From NCBI GenBank assembly GCA_020027255.1, contig JAHRAP010000019.1, forward strand, positions 1-12,224: DNA of 12,224 nt. The letters run 5' to 3'. The notes under the pieces are model-generated. The model had not been told where the DNA came from and made no database searches. It worked only from the letters and a program-made list of their open reading frames with translations. Below, piece by piece: positions 11,649-12,224 of this stretch. A program made the position numbers and the translations under genes. How positions within the stretch are numbered: the first letter of the stretch is position 1; every line of letters starts with the position of its first letter. This stretch comes from Nitrosopumilaceae archaeon. Lineage in GTDB: Archaea; Thermoproteota; Nitrososphaeria; Nitrososphaerales; Nitrosopumilaceae.

Positions 11649-12224
11649 ATGGAAATAAGTTCTGAGATCGCAGAGCATAAACGTAGCATTTTGCGTTCTA
11701 CTTCCAAGCGTGTTCGTATGATCTTTTCTGTAATGGCCAGTCCTAACCGCATAGATATTCTAAGAATATTAAATTCCAAAGGCCCATTAACATATTCAGA
11801 ATTAAAATCATTAGCTGGATTTAAATCTAAAAAAGAGAGCGGCAAATTTGCTTACCATTTGAGAAAACTTTTACATCAATCACTAGTTTCGTTGAATAGA
11901 TCTGAACGTAGATATACTATTACAAATTTAGGTAAATTAGTTTTAAGTCTTGCTAGACAAATCGAAGAACGTTCTATAATTGAAAGCGGAAAAATGTATG
12001 TACGAACTTCTCATCAATCTATCGAAGAATTTAATTCACATAAGATAATTCAATCTTTAGTACGAGAAGGTAATCTCCCATTGGAATTAGCACAAAAAAT
12101 AACTGAAGAGGCTGAAAACCATATTTACAAATATCAAACAACATATCTAACTGGATCTTTGATACGAGATGTCGTGAATTCTGTTCTTTTAGAACATGGT
12201 CATGAAGACTATCGAAATAAATTA
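11649..12224 (+). CDS. Winged-helix (ArsR-like) protein with ATP-cone-like domain (3' end cut by window)
   Basis: The first 192 residues of a gene that continues beyond the window. Residues about 20-105 form a winged helix of ArsR type: RVRMIFSVMASPNRIDILRIL, a second helix (TYSELKSLAGF), a recognition-helix region ending GKFAYHLRKLL, then a wing (RRYTITNLGK). Residues about 116-190 resemble an ATP-cone, the nucleotide-sensing domain of ribonucleotide reductases and of NrdR: MYVRTSHQSIEEFNSHKII, LPLELAQKITEEAENHI, and TGSLIRDVVNSVLLEHG, ending HEDYRNKL much as archaeal NrdD does after its cone. A DNA-binding protein that responds to ATP/dATP is the natural inference, possibly controlling nucleotide metabolism. 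What follows the cone cannot be seen. The ATG at 11649 is supported by a TATA-like box 22-30 nt upstream. Confidence 0.8.
   Translation, partial: MEISSEIAEHKRSILRSTSKRVRMIFSVMASPNRIDILRILNSKGPLTYSELKSLAGFKSKKESGKFAYHLRKLLHQSLVSLNRSERRYTITNLGKLVLSLARQIEERSIIESGKMYVRTSHQSIEEFNSHKIIQSLVREGNLPLELAQKITEEAENHIYKYQTTYLTGSLIRDVVNSVLLEHGHEDYRNKL

Noticed and set aside
11627..11845. Minus-strand 72-residue ORF over the winged-helix gene
   Set aside because: It is an antisense shadow of a gene with recognisable winged-helix motifs, with no motif of its own.
1..12224. tRNA, rRNA, insertion sequence or phage integration signs
   Set aside because: No tRNA-like GGTTCGAATCC arms, rRNA blocks, transposase genes or terminal repeats were recognised, and gaps between genes are all under about 120 bp.

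Overview
The window (12,224 bp, very AT-rich) looks like chromosomal DNA of an ammonia-oxidising-type archaeon (Nitrososphaerota/Thaumarchaeota, probably Nitrosopumilales). Evidence for this: a PEFG-type C-terminal sorting tail on an exported cupredoxin, the IPSWIKNNAGWW repeat typical of thaumarchaeal surface proteins, an archaeal thiolase + Zn-ribbon/OB-fold (DUF35) gene pair, and A/T-rich TATA-like boxes about 22-33 nt upstream of many start codons, as expected for archaeal leaderless transcripts. No species can be named from the sequence alone.

Region 1 (1-7569) is a metal and cell-surface block. It starts with the 3' part of a Zn/Mn-type (ABC-3 family) ATPase overlapping its permease. 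Next come four exported or membrane genes on alternating strands: a very large CopC-CopD-YtkA-like-seven-blade propeller fusion (-), a small membrane-anchored protein (+), a cupredoxin with a PEFG tail (-), and a 549-residue secreted protein with two C-terminal WIKNNAGWW repeats (+). Three of the four precursors are predicted to expose a histidine as the first mature residue; the fourth has it at about position 2. The CopC copper ligands are intact. I infer an envelope copper-handling or copper-sensing locus next to a divalent-metal importer, which would suit an organism whose energy metabolism depends on copper enzymes. The genes sit as two divergent pairs with short shared promoter regions and tight convergent ends.

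Region 2 (7570-9817) holds ordinary accessory and housekeeping genes: a rhomboid intramembrane protease, a 56-residue 4-oxalocrotonate tautomerase-family protein, a nitrilase-superfamily amidase, and a convergent, overlapping C4 zinc-finger protein that uses a TTG start.

Region 3 (9818-12224) holds a leaderless, GTG-started SCP-x-like thiolase overlapped by its DUF35 partner (acetoacetyl-CoA metabolism: mevalonate and/or the hydroxypropionate/hydroxybutyrate cycle), a 53-residue zinc ribbon, and the start of a winged-helix regulator that continues into an ATP-cone-like domain and runs off the window.

No RNA genes, CRISPR arrays, insertion sequences or att sites were seen. No gene-free stretch exceeds about 120 bp. 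The most unusual items are the four-part copper fusion, the N-terminal histidine theme, the beta-sandwich module apparently shared by two neighbouring secreted proteins, and the regulator/ATP-cone fusion.
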